Source: Argentina anserina (taxonomy: Eukaryota > Streptophyta > Magnoliopsida > Rosales > Rosaceae). Taken from it: a stretch of 64,000 nucleotides of DNA. Positions 33,999-45,129 of the stretch are shown piece after piece; position 1 is the first letter of the stretch, and every line of letters begins with the position of its first letter. Both the position numbers and the translations under genes were made by a program. The notes below the pieces were generated by a model, which was not told the origin of the DNA, searched no databases, and saw only the letters and a list, made by a program, of their open reading frames with translations. The stretch lies in NCBI RefSeq assembly GCF_933775445.1, contig NC_065878.1, positions 15,511,395 to 15,575,394 on the forward strand, written 5' to 3'.

Positions 33999-35133
33999 GT
34001 CAGCAGAAATTTTCCTCTAATTTGGGGTATCTCTTCCCAAAGCTTGGTAATACTTGGCTCCGTGAAAACAAGAATTCTCTAGGGCTTTACAGAAAATTTT
34101 TGTTTCCGTCCGGCGGCGTGTCCATTGATGTTGCCGTCAGACAGAAGTTTTGCTTGGGTCAATTGGTGGCCGAGCAAGGAGGTTGAGGGTGGTGGATTGA
34201 TGGAGGGTGGTTGACCCAAGAATTTGTCGATTGGATTGCTTGTTTGTTTTCTAGTTTGCAAGGGTTGAAGTCCGATTGCGATGCTTCTACCACTCTTGAG
34301 TCGTCGGGGTGGTCTCGTCGGCGAGTGGCACTGGCGCCGTTGCGGTGCGTGAAGAGGAGCGGAGCCACCGATGGTTTGTCTGGGTTGCTCTCCCAACCCA
34401 AATCGGATAATGGCGAGTTCCATTGGTTTGGTTTTGTTGCATGGCAAACAACCCTGGGTGTGGGTTTGGATGGTGGTTCAAGGGAGGCAACCAATCTGAC
34501 TTTGGGTGGTGATCTATGAAGGTAGGAGGCGGAGGTGGTGGTTCAACGGCAGGATTTTGGGTTGGTTAGTCACCGGAGATTTATGGTGGTGGGCCTGGGC
34601 TCTTTTGGGCCTAGGTTGGGTCAATCTAGGGGTTGTCTAGTGGACTTGGATCTTTGGCTCAGGTCTGTTTCTTTGTTTGTTTTTTTCTTTTGTCGTCCCT
34701 CCTCCTTGAGTGAGAGTTTAGGCTGTCGGTAGGTATGGTTTGGTTGTGTCGTTGAGTGCACATGTTTATGGTTCATGTCATTTCTAAATATTATTTAAAA
34801 TTCAGTTCTTTCTGGGTGTCAATGTAATGGGGAGATTGTTTATGAAATTATGCCGGAGGTTTGGTATGTGATGATATTGGAGCAGTTTTCTTCTTGAGAT
34901 TGGCGGCGAGTAGGTTATCACTACTTCTGGATTCTGTTTTGATTGGTTCAGGATTAGGCCTCCTTAGCTCATGTTTATTGCTTTTGTGATAGTCATGTGA
35001 CTAACAAGTGTTAGTCGAACGGAGTGTGGGGAATCTTGTTCCACCACCGATGGTTCATTTTGTTGTAATCTAATTTTGGTGAAATATATATTTACTTTTT
35101 TTCTCAAAAAAAAATATCGGGTCAGTAGAAATT
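33999..35133 (+). mobile_element. LINE/SINE-like retroposon with poly(A) tail and 14-bp target duplication
   Basis: GGTCAGCAGAAATT at 33999-34012 is repeated as GGTCAGTAGAAATT at 35120-35133. The body 34013 to about 35114 ends in TTTCTCAAAAAAAAA, and its last half is T/G-rich like a LINE 3' region. No reverse transcriptase frame is present, so it is either a 5'-truncated LINE 3' end or an unusual long SINE-like copy. Overlapping open frames at 34079-34732 have no family resemblance. Confidence 0.65.
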
Positions 35134-35232
35134 GTCACTTTGGAGATATAATAATCACAATTTGACCGAAATTCAACATAACGTTTCCTTTCCTCATCCA
35201 TATTCGGAGGAGCCAGTGGAGGCAGATAACTG

Positions 35233-35347
<115 letters not shown>

Positions 35348-35616
35348 TTCACCCTATAGAATGGATTTATTAGGGTTACTACAAATTCACAGCTATCGCT
35401 ACTAACCATCCTTTTGACGAGCCATAAAATCGCACATTAGGCAGGTTTACTTGCAAATCAAGGATCATGTTATCCATGACATTGTATACACTCCATGTAT
35501 CTTCTTTGCTTGTGGAAATCATGAGCACTGGACATTTAGGCATGATAGCTAGACGTCGGCTTTGATGACCCTTTGCCACATAGTACCATGACATACAAAC
35601 AACCCTGAAGCGCACA

Positions 35617-36060
35617 CACTACGACATACCCTTTTCTGACAATGGATTTCCGACTAAAATATTTTTTTGTCGGTAATAATGGTATTTCCGACCATATACA
35701 CTTCTCCGTTTGAAATACAATTTGTGGTCAGATTTTATTTCCGACAAACTGGGGATTCGTTGGAAATATGGTCAGAAATAAATAAACACGACCAGGTTTT
35801 TGTTTGGTCGGAAAGTTGTCAGAAAAAAAACAGTCATTTTCGATGATATTTTATTTGGTTGGAAAATCGTAAGAAAAAAAAATTCTGATTAAACTCTGTT
35901 AGGTCGGGATAGTCATTGAAAAACTGTGTAGTTATTTCTTATGTGATTTTTTTAATTTAATGAAAGATTGTCACATCACATAGTATAATCAATTAAAAAA
36001 TTATTTCAATAAACAAATAAAGAGCAAACTTTTTGGGATGATCCTATTAGACATATTTGA
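35617..36060 (+). mobile_element. Possible CACTA-type transposon end with subterminal repeats
   Basis: CACTACGACATACCC begins at about 35617, like a CACTA terminus. Behind it TTTCCGAC, GGTCGGAAA and TCAGAAA-type motifs recur in both orientations up to about 35910, as in En/Spm subterminal arrays. The opposite end and coding region are not visible, so this is a fragment at best. Confidence 0.4.
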
Positions 36061-36134
36061 TAATTTTTTAAAGGGGGTTTGGAACCCAGTCTCATTGGAA
36101 GGCTCAGCCCTACGCATGTTTTTTCATTTATTAT

Positions 36135-36790
36135 AGGCAAAAATGCCGATTTGCACCTCAATTTTGGTCATAATTGTCAATTTGCACTCCGAACTTGCAT
36201 TTGAGTCAATTTACCTCCTAAACTTTGTAAAAATTGCCGATTTACATCCCTATCCGTTAAATTTAATGTTTTCCATCCAATTTTAAGACACATGTCATGC
36301 ATTTGAGGGGCAGTATTGTTATTATATATTTATTCATATTTAATAAAGAAATAAATTAATAAAATTACTTAAGTGGAACACTTGCTACAATGTTTTTTTT
36401 CGAAACATGTTATTGATTTATATATTTATTATTTTACGTGATATGATATGTTAAAATATATTAGAAAAATATAAATAAATACATTGAAAATTAAAAATAA
36501 ATGTTTGTTCCGGGAGAATTACTATTATATCATTATGTGTGTCTTATACTTATTAGGTTTCCTATTAGAGATAAATTTGCATCTCTGTAACAGATTATGA
36601 TTCTGAATCCTAAGGGATTGTGATTATGTAATGCATATATATAAGCCACATCATCAATCAATAAACGGTTACGTTCTGTTCCATTACGTCGTTATTATTC
36701 TCGTTTCGTTCCTCCTCCAACAATGTGTACATATAAAAATATATATATATATACACAACACACTATATTTGAATGGGTGAGTATGTGAAT
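36135..36790. mobile_element. Fold-back MITE, copy 2 (reverse orientation, split and truncated)
   Basis: 36136-36300 (GCCGATTTGCACC, TTGAGTCAATTTACCTCCTA, TATCCGTTAAATTTAATG) matches the reverse complement of the right arm of copy 1 (10283-11018). The core to 36500 and 36728-36790 (CACACTATATTTGAATGGGT) also matches, interrupted by the solo LTR at 36506-36722. The far arm is missing: the MITE ends abruptly in copia gag sequence near 36795. Confidence 0.75.
36506..36722 (+). mobile_element. Solo copia-type LTR, 217 bp, inserted in MITE copy 2
   Basis: TGTTCCGGGAGAATTACTAT opens and CTCCTCCAACA closes it, with ATGTT before and ATGTG after (5-bp duplication, one mismatch). The uninterrupted MITE copy 1 lacks this segment, which confirms the insertion. 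ATATATATAAGCC at about 36635 is a TATA-like promoter box. No internal retroelement sequence is attached. Confidence 0.75.
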
Positions 36791-36794
36791 AGCA

Positions 36795-37621
36795 TGGTTA
36801 GTATCATGACAATAAGAGCAATGAGGGCGTGGCTGATTCCTGAAGCCTGGTGGTGGTCCTTGTTGATGAAGTGAAGCTGGAGTGGTCTGCTGAAGAGGTG
36901 GTGCTTGTGATCTAACACGAATAGTAAGGCTAGAAACTTCAACTTATGTCTGATGAAGATTCTCCTGGTGAGATTCATCCTTACGGATATATGTGAAAGC
37001 TGCAATTAGGCTAGGGGTGTCGGTCTTTCGGAGCAATTCCTTTTTTGCACTGTTATGCTTTGCAACAAGACCTTTCAGAAAATGGTGAACTCGCTCAAGC
37101 TCCTTCTCGTGTTGGTACCAAACAATTTCTTCCTGATTCTTGATCATGCAAGGACGTTTCACATCAATCACAACCCAAATATTTTTGAGTTTGTTGAAAT
37201 ATTGCGCCACCGGTTGCCCATTCTGTTGCATCGTCAAAGCGGTGCACATTAACTCATGAACTTGGATGAAATCAGAGTCATTAGTATATAATCCTTCAAG
37301 TGTCTGCCATATTGTCTGCGCAGTGTCACATGCCTCCACCAAATCAATTATTTCCTCATTCATAGCTTTCCACAAGACTGACATCACAAGACCATCGTCG
37401 TCGTCCCACTTAGTGTAGGCAATAATATCATATGCACTAGGAGCCTTAGTTACTCCAGTTACATGCCCAATCTTGTGCATTCCTCGAAGATGAGCTGCCA
37501 TAATTCGCTTCCATTTACGAAAATTGGTCATATTGAGTTTGGTTCCTCCAAAGGAACTACTGTCAGAACTCTTGACAGATACTTCAAATTTTGGAACATC
37601 AGCTTCGTCTCTAGAACCCAT
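36795..37621 (-). pseudogene. Copia gag, 3'-truncated
   Basis: The ATG at 37621 starts MGSRDEADVPKFEVSVKSSD. The gag polypeptide region follows: NMTNFRKWKRIMAAHLRGMH, IAYTKWDDDDGLVMSVLWKA, VEACDTAQTIWQTLEGLYTN, QNGQPVAQYFNKLKNIW and KELERVHHFLKGLVAKHNSA. This is the UBN2-type gag of Ty1/copia elements. The frame is open from 37621 to about 36947, then shifts or stops; homology continues in another frame up to CSYC and is cut before the knuckle is complete. An upstream in-frame extension to 37927 is leader sequence. Confidence 0.85.
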
Positions 37622-38334
37622 TGAAAAACAAAAGTGAAAATTAGGATTTATACAGCGAAAACACCAAAAAACTGAAATGAACCTATCGTGGGTGCACGGG
37701 CACCGTCGGTGAACTTGCACTAAAAAAACTGGTCGGGTCGAATTTGTCGGGTCAGGTCGAATCTGGTCGTGTCGGGTCGAATTTGGGCCGGGCCGGGCGG
37801 GTCGGATGTGAGCCGGGTCGGGCAAGTCAAATCCGGGCCGTATCGGGTCGGATTTGGAGCTCAGAATTTGCAGGATTTGCTGGATTTGCAGCGGTGATCC
37901 CACCGGCACAGTGGAGGCCCTCTTCAAGACCGGCGGAAGCTAAAGGGCAGCGGCGGAGACTCGGCGTAGGCGGTGACTCGACGTAGGCGAGGAGAGATGA
38001 TCGACGCTTTGTTTTCGCTGCTGGAGGAGGACCTTAGAAGCGACGACGTGTCGTTTGGAGGATCTGACCAGGCTTGAAGAGGAGCTGGCGTGATGTAGAG
38101 GCAGTAAGTTGTCGGAGGCGGCGAGAAGAAGGTGGTTTGTGGAAACGAGGAGAGTGTGCTCCACGGAGGGAAAGGTTGCGCGTGGGCGGTCTCCGTTGGA
38201 CTAAACGCAACTCTGGCTGCTGTTTTGGCAAAACTGTTTACAATAGAAGGGGTTGTGCTCCACGAAGGGATACCAGCCGAGTTTCGAACCAAAAACGTAA
38301 AAACAAAGAAAAAACCCAGAAAGAACAGAGCAAG

Positions 38335-38346
38335 GCTCTAATACCA
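38335..38346 (-). other. Primer-binding site of copia copy 1
   Basis: The minus strand reads TGGTATTAGAGC, one base different from the standard initiator-Met tRNA complement TGGTATCAGAGC seen in copy 2. It lies at the LTR-leader border. Confidence 0.75.
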
Positions 38347-38491
38347 AATAGAAAGTATATTTCACTCTTAATCAATATATACAAACTAATAACCTATATA
38401 TAATCAAGTAAACATATACTTTAACAAAAATTTCCCTTAATTCCCTCCGTGAATCACGCCCGTGATTCACGAAGCCATTCACACTCTAACA
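38347..38491 (-). repeat. Short copia LTR (~145 bp)
   Basis: Starts TGTTAGAGTG on the minus strand and contains an inverted pair GTGAATCACG / CGTGATTCAC near its start (38453-38470). It ends in GATTAAGAGTGAAATA..TTTCTATT just before the primer-binding site. Length and 3' part match the LTR at 62214-62357. Confidence 0.65.
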
Positions 38492-38618
38492 CTAAGAGAC
38501 TCAAACGAACTGAATAAAAGAACGTAAAATTATATATGGCTATACGATCTACAGGGATAGCAAATTGATCGACAAACATGCATAACGATATAACAGCTTG
38601 TTATACTAAGTTACTAAC

Positions 38619-39644
38619 TGTTGGAAAAATGGTTAATAAACCATTTAAAACCAAATTTTAATTGATTAATTTAATTAAGTTAAACTTATAATTAATCAAA
38701 GATGAACATAGATTTGAGTTCTCCATAATGAGGGCTACAAGATCATATGTTTATTTGTGTAATTTGGTTTGTGGGTGAATAAGAAATTGTCACTCAAAGA
38801 TGGCTACTTAGAATGAGGGAAAAGTGTTTGTCCCACATTGGAAAAGATAAGTGTTGAAAAAACTTTATATAGAATCCATTGTGTATGGATTGTAAAGTAT
38901 GAAAGCCCCCTTATACCCTCTCGCGCACGCGCATGGGGGGTGCAAATCCCAGGTCACAAGGGAAACTCGTGTATGCCCGTGCGACCTGCGGACACGAATG
39001 CAACACCGAATTGAGGGTCGGAACGCAGATTCTTTTTGCATTTCCGAAAATTCGGTTTTGACATTTCAAATTCTCTTGATTGTTCAAATTCTTCTTTTGT
39101 AACAACTGTGTTATTGTGTGTTATGGAAAATTATAACAGAATTGAAATCAGTGTTTGTAACATATGTAACTCATATATGTTATGATCTTTTGATTTATAT
39201 AACAGCCATCTTATTCATTGCTGATTGCAAATCCTCACTGTATAAATAGCCACCATCATTTCATTGTAATATCATCAATCGAAACACAATCTGCTCTCAC
39301 ACTCTCAAAGTTCTTAGTTGTTCTCTGGTGATAGATAGAGGTACCTTTCGAGTTCATTGAGGGTTCTAGTTAGTAGTGCAACTTCATAGAATCGTTTAGA
39401 CGTTATATCCTGGGAGACAAGCGCCAAGCATCCTTGCACCGGTATAGGAGGCGTAAACGTCTTAAGGACAGTGTGGTATCACACACATCTTGACTAGTTC
39501 TTCCATCACCAATCGTTCGGTATTTTGGTTGAATTTTTTTTCGTGTTCTTCGTTTTAGAGTTGCATGTTTAACTTCTGATTTATAATTATTTATAATTCA
39601 AGTTATTAAATTATATATACAATATATCACTGTTTATTCTAACA
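38619..39644 (+). mobile_element. Solo LTR, 1,026 bp, perfect target duplication
   Basis: Starts TGTTGGAAAAATGG and ends TTTATTCTAACA. CTAAC flanks it on both sides (38614-38618 and 39645-39649). It holds a TATA-like CTTTATATAGAATCC at about 38861 and a GC-rich stretch at 38918-39000. Size and ends suit a Ty1/copia LTR left by recombination between two LTRs. Confidence 0.85.
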
Positions 39645-39649
39645 CTAAC

Positions 39650-40360
39650 AAAAGCCATCGAAAACACAGATCTGTGAGATAACATACCTGAAGTCATAAC
39701 TGAGTGAAAAATATCGAGAATGGTTTCAAGTACCTCCTACTCTTTTTGCCGTTTAATTTGCACTAATAGCACGGCAAACTGTTATGAGTTCAGATTTCTG
39801 TTAATTTATATGTGTGTGTCGTGTGTTTTTTTATGATGAAAACACGCTGTGTTTACGACTTGTACACTCCTAGCTCTTCCTACTATAAATAAGATTACGA
39901 GTCTTTTGCATACTTTGAGAATTAGGATTTATTCTGTAATTCCTAATTTACAATCGGCAATAGAACGTATATTTTTGCAAAGTCCGCACAGTACTACTCA
40001 CCTAAGGGGTGAACCTATACCCGAAACAAATACTATATGTCGAGTTTTCTAAAAGAATACACAATCTAAAAGTTTGACTTAATACGTCAATGCATGTGAT
40101 TCTTTTCTTAAGAGACGTGATTAATATCATGGTTGATCGATCAATTGATATCTACGACACAAAATGTAAAAATGCGCGCAATATATAAATCTAGATGGTC
40201 ATGAGATTTGGATATGCAAGTCGTGAGATTCCTTTTTCTTGTTTCTTAAGGTGGGATATATTGTAATTAACCATGATTTGATCGGAGGATATTGCATGTT
40301 GTATGAGAGGTCTCATCGCTGAAAAAATCTCATTAATTAGGACATAGCTTAATTATATAT
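39650..40360. other. Intergenic DNA, nothing recognised
   Basis: AT-rich sequence; no gene, RNA or clear repeat seen. Confidence 0.5.
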
Positions 40361-41135
40361 GAGAAATTTTAAATACACACCCCTTACTCAATACACCACA
40401 TATTAATACACACCTCTAGCTTCTTAATACACACCATTTACTCACTACACCACATGTTAAATTTTTCATTATACAATTTTACTAAATACACAACCCAAAA
40501 TACCTAAAATATCCTTCATTTAAAAAAAATCCTTAGTCACAAAAATCCATAAAATATCTTATTATTTAACAATATCTTACTTAATATAATCATTAGTATA
40601 TATATCAATATGTCAATATATTTGTAGATGTTCATGTTTGATTATATATAAATGTTCTAGAGAAATCTCTATTGTTTTTCAGATCCATAAACATGAAAAT
40701 AATAACCAAAATGAAGAAGATATAGCTCAAACTGTTGTTATGATGAGACACCCCATGGTGTATGGATGAAGAAAAAAAATTGAAGTGTTGATAGATTGAG
40801 GAGTTCATGATGTCATAACATTAATTACCAATTTGACATTCTAAACTTGGAGCTTATGAATTTATTTATGGAAAGAAATTATCAATATGATTATCAAAAT
40901 TTCTCATTCTAAAAATATGGGGTGTATGAGTTGATTACACATATGAAACCTATTTATGAAATTTAACACTTCCTTATCGTATCAATTACCAAAATTAAGT
41001 TTCTCCTTTTTTATATTTAAATTATTTATTTTTTAAATTTATTACACATGACTATTTTAGTCATTTAATATAACCATGAGTTCTGATTGAAATTGTAAAA
41101 TAATATAGATGTGTTTTAAGTATTTAAAACTTCTC
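40361..41135. mobile_element. Possible non-autonomous DNA transposon
   Basis: GAGAAATTTTAAATACAC at the left is mirrored by ..TATTTAAAACTTCTC at the right, a short imperfect inverted repeat around an AT-rich 775-bp core with no frames. Flanks are TA-rich, so the target duplication cannot be read. Confidence 0.35.
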
Positions 41136-41146
41136 ATTATATATAT

Positions 41147-41545
41147 CAGTCCCTATCCAGAGTGAAGCTTCACTCTGAAATTTCAGAGTGAAGTTCCAAT
41201 TTTGACACACTTTTCGGTCAAATTTTTTCACCATAAGTGATTCAATATTTGTATGCTATTCAAGATAATCTCTACAAAATTTCATCTAATTCGGACATCG
41301 TTAAAGTATCGAAATTAGATTAAATCAATGAATGAATTAAAACTGTTCAACGTGAACCGTTCGTGTAAATCTCAATTTCGAAAGCTCAAATCATTATCAA
41401 ATTAGATGAAATTTTGTAGAGATGATCTTGAATAGCATACCTAAATATTGAATCGCTTATGGTGAAAAAATTGACCGAAAAGTGTGCCAAAATTGGAACT
41501 TCATTCTGAAATTTCAGAGTGAAGCTTCACTCTGGATATGGACTG
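41147..41545. mobile_element. Fold-back MITE, 399 bp with ~150-bp inverted arms
   Basis: The left arm starts CAGTCCCTATCCAGAGTGAA and the right arm, reverse-complemented, starts CAGTCCATATCCAGAGTGAA. The arms stay nearly identical for about 150 bp through TTCACCATAAG.GATTCAATA to CTCTACAAAATTTCATCTAA. The arms also contain an internal small palindrome (GAGTGAAGCTTCACTC). Flanks are TATATA. A transcript would form a long hairpin. Confidence 0.85.
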
Positions 41546-41559
41546 TTATATATATATAT

Positions 41560-43090
41560 ACTGCAAGTTTACTGTTTTACAAAGTTACATTATTATGCTG
41601 TTTGTATATACCTGATATCTTATTGCGAAGTGATTGAATACGGACATGCATATTCTATTTTTCTCAGATGTGGAGAATGAATTAATATACGTGTGCCACG
41701 AATCTATCCCATATTTCTATATGTAGCTTTGGTTCTTGAAGTACCAAGGCGCGCGCGCCTCGCTCTCGATGATCTTCGATCTTGAATTAAGCTTTATGGC
41801 CAGATGCATGGATGCCATCAGAGGGCTATGGGTGAAGTAATCTAAGTCTCGGGCTTATATAAAACAACAAACCCGAATGAAACAAAAGGATAATCTAAGT
41901 AACCTAGTTATACTACTGCTTACTACGGTTCTACCCACGAGATACTCGTTCGATTCTACCCATGAACTGATGAACCATGACACTACTCGATCACTTGTTC
42001 TGATATGAAATAGCTGAAGTAATCCAAGTAGGTAGAGCGTCATGATCATAAAGTCCAAACCGAATGAAAGATGATGTGGGTTAATATAATACAAATAGGA
42101 ATTAGTTCTTTATTCGTGTGCTTACCCCTCCACTAATCGTTCTCTCTCTCACTGTACTACTAAATCAATTGGTTTAACTCAACCTTCAAGTGAAGAGGTG
42201 CTATGCGGCAGACCGTGCGATCTCTAAACATCCTTTAATGTCATTGCTATTGGGTGGAGATGCATGTGTGACCTCCAGAAGAGGTCCTGCTTCCAATTGT
42301 TTATATTAATTTGTTCCCAGAACATATTCTTCTTCTTCTTTAAAACTGTTAGAGCCTTGCCCTAAATTATATGAAACACAGTTCCAGGTAGTTCTAACTT
42401 CTAAGCTGCATAAATATGCATATCGATCGAATTCATCCGAGATTTCGATCATCAAGATATGAATCTGTATGAGGTCAACTGATGGCAATTGGACAAAGGA
42501 AACTTAATTTTTAAGTTAATGGGAATTTTATCTGATTGATCCTGAGAACTTGAGAAGGAGTTTTTCTTTTTCATTAAGGTTATAGGTATATGGCTAAAGA
42601 CATACTGCGCGTTTTATTCGATCTTCAATATACAAAGGCTCCAATTCGCAATTGTTTTTGTCCACATGGGTTTAAATTAGAGACCCTAGCTAGCTTAGCT
42701 CATGGGAAAATCAAGAGGAATATCTTGTTGTTCCACTCATATCAAGTGCGTTACCTAAATATACAATGCAAGTATGTGTCGGGTATATATACATGTCTAC
42801 ATACACACGCATATATACGTACATATGATGTCTCTCAAGATCGTATATATAAGCCTGGACGTGTTTACATATATACCTGTAGACACACACATATGTGCAG
42901 ACAGGCTATGCTTTGTGAGGGAAATATATATACATTACCGGCGCATATACAATTCCACACACCTGTAGACACATGTATATATAAGCCTATATATATGTGC
43001 TTAGCTCACACTTAGAAAGAGCAGCAAGAAGAAAGCTTTCTGTCTCTTATCTCGACCGATCTCTTGTGCATAAAGACGTTTCACCTTCAG
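41560..43090. other. Intergenic DNA upstream of the MIR477 hairpin
   Basis: AT-rich, with ACACACATATATAC-type runs at 42790-42990 and TATATATAAGCC near 42978, which could serve as the hairpin promoter. No protein-coding pattern. Confidence 0.45.
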
Positions 43091-43098
43091 GGCATCGG

Positions 43099-43215
43099 TT
43101 TTTCCCTCCCCCTCAAGGGCTTCCGACTTTGCCATCTCTTATATATGGTGTGTGGCCAACACCGTAAACCAAGTGAGATGATGGAGCCGGACGTCACTGA
43201 GGGGGAGTTGAAAAG
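43099..43215 (+). ncRNA. MIR477: Probable MIR477 microRNA precursor hairpin
   Basis: The 5' arm at about 43105-43126 reads CCTCCCCCTCAAGGGCTTCC, matching the miR477 pattern (CTCCCTCAAGGGCTTC). The 3' arm at about 43170-43210 (GTGAGATGATGGAGCCGG, then CACTGAGGGGGAGTT) pairs with it: CTCCCCCTCA with TGAGGGGGAG, TCCG with CGGA, CCATCTC with GAGATGATGG allowing G-U. The loop is about 35-40 nt. miR477 is a conserved eudicot family reported to target GRAS or defence-related transcripts, depending on species. Pairing in the middle of the arm has a 4-6 nt mismatched patch, so the exact mature end is uncertain. Confidence 0.6.
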
Positions 43216-43219
43216 GCGT

Positions 43220-45120
43220 GCCTTGATCGATCTCTAGATAGCTTGGGGTGAGAGCGTACAATACTGCGCAGATCAGAATTTGAGGCCGTCATGGTTTTTC
43301 CTTTCCCAGATTAACTGATCTTAATAAATTATTTTAAAAACATTTGTATATATATGGGAGTATTCATATTTATAAGATTTTAATTGACTTCATTACGTCA
43401 TAACCTTGCATTAGTTTGTATATGTTACTTGACAAGAACTTTTTTGTTCTAATTTGCCTTTGGGTTATCTGTTTCAGTGCATATGCGCATAGCAATGCCA
43501 ATAATTGAAGATGTTATATATGGTTCATATATTCATATATATGAAGGTGAATGCAACAGTTTATCTGCTGGTTATTTAATTAAGAGTAAACGCTTTAATA
43601 TTCATCACCGCAGAGGATCCAGATCGAGAGGATAGCGCATACGATCGGTTAATTCTGCAACTCATTGAATGGCCTAGCTAGCCTCCGCATTCCAGTACGT
43701 TACACTGGATGTGAGGCAGCAGCACCAACCATGATACATATACCTAGGCCTGTGTATGATACAAAAACACAGGCTGCACAGTCATATATATTACCTCGCT
43801 TGCTGGGTTGAATTGTGATTAAGAAGTGCAAATCTCAAGGCTGGTAATCTAGCATTTGAGCACTCACAAGTCACAACTGACAATTAAGCTTAGTATTTCT
43901 GGGAGACGATGACCAATGGTACCAGGTTATATTTACTGTACGTTGATCATATCAGTCTCAAACTGTCTGTAAAATCAGAGTTTCTGGTTTCTTTAGGACA
44001 TATATATGCCCTTTAAATATTGACAATCTCACATTTTCAAAAAATAGAGATTAATTATTGACTTATACGAAGATTATTAGATTATGATCTAATTGATTGT
44101 TCTTCTTCTTCTTCTTTTTTAAATTCAATTCATTCTAGCTTTTTGAAAAGTAGGGCAAAAAAACTTCTATCTTGAAAGTTACCTCCTCCCAGAAACCTAG
44201 CTAGGTCCCTATCTTAATTTTCAGTTTATGGGTATAAACATGAGTTCATGCAAATATATTCCTTGTATACATGCTTACCTGTTTGTGAATCGGACCGTTG
44301 TTGATTGAGGTGAAATGTTTTACTCATTTCTTCACTTTTAAACAGAGTTTAGAACTTCTCAAAAAAAGAAAAAAGAAAAAAAATAGAGTTTACTTAGTTT
44401 AGAACCTGTTAGTCCGATCCGTTACTCATTAAATTTTACTTTTGGACATGATTTTGAAAAGCCTTGCATGTAGAACTGTAGACTAAGACAATAAAAGAAA
44501 AGGCGGACAATAAATAGATATAGCTTGTAATATCTCCTTTCCTTGCATATGAAACTTATGTAGGACGCACATAGATTTATTTTGTGGGAAAAAAAAAGCA
44601 TGTAAAAATCTACAAAATCTTGATTTTTCTTACATAAATCTACAAAATCTTGATTTTTCTTACAAAAATCTAACCATGAAGGGTTGAGGAACTACAAAAC
44701 TTGGAATAATCCAATCTCTTTTCTTTTCTTCTTTGTGTTTAATTATATCCTTGTTATTTTGTTGGAGATGAAAAACCTAAAACTATGAAAGCATTACTCC
44801 ACCAAATCTGAGTCATTAGGGAATAAGAACAAATTAGCAAAGCAAGTATTTGATACTCAGCCAATTAAGGCCACATAAAATAAGACAATATGCATTCTTA
44901 AAAATTTAATAAATAAGCAATATGATGAACCCTAGAAGGGCTAGAAGCCTAGAAGCTAGTAAAGTCTTTTAGCGGCTTAACCCGGTCTGACAACCCGGTT
45001 CAACAGAACTGCGCAAGCTGATGAACGCTTATCCAAAACAAATAACCGAATAACGAAAATTTTCCCCAACTGTCATTTCTCCACACCCAAACTACCTTTG
45101 GCTTTCTTGGCTAAACTTAT
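43220..45120. other. Intergenic DNA before the PPR pseudogene
   Basis: No gene seen. A 31-bp direct repeat (ATCTACAAAATCTTGATTTT repeated, 44606-44670) and poly-A-rich patches are the only structure. Confidence 0.5.
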
Positions 45121-45129
45121 TCCACCTCC

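Larger units (their letters stand above)
36795..38491 (-). mobile_element. Ty1/copia element fragment with ~145-bp LTR, copy 1
   Basis: On the minus strand: a short LTR (38491 to about 38347, starting TGTTAGAGTGTGAATGG), the primer-binding site TGGTATTAGAGC at 38346-38335, a ~700-bp leader, and a gag frame from 37621. The body stops in the gag zinc knuckle near 36795 where MITE copy 2 begins, so pol and the 3' LTR are lost. The leader contains GACCCGACC-type repeats (plus strand GGTCGGGTCG, 37733-37855). A sister copy starts at 62214 on the plus strand. Confidence 0.8.

Noticed and set aside
34079..34519. Several overlapping 65-122 codon frames on both strands
   Set aside because: They lie inside the retroposon body, conflict with each other and match no family.
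37622..37927. N-terminal extension of the copia gag frame
   Set aside because: It is in-frame leader sequence full of GACCCGACC repeats; sister copy 2 aligns gag only from the MGSRDEA position.
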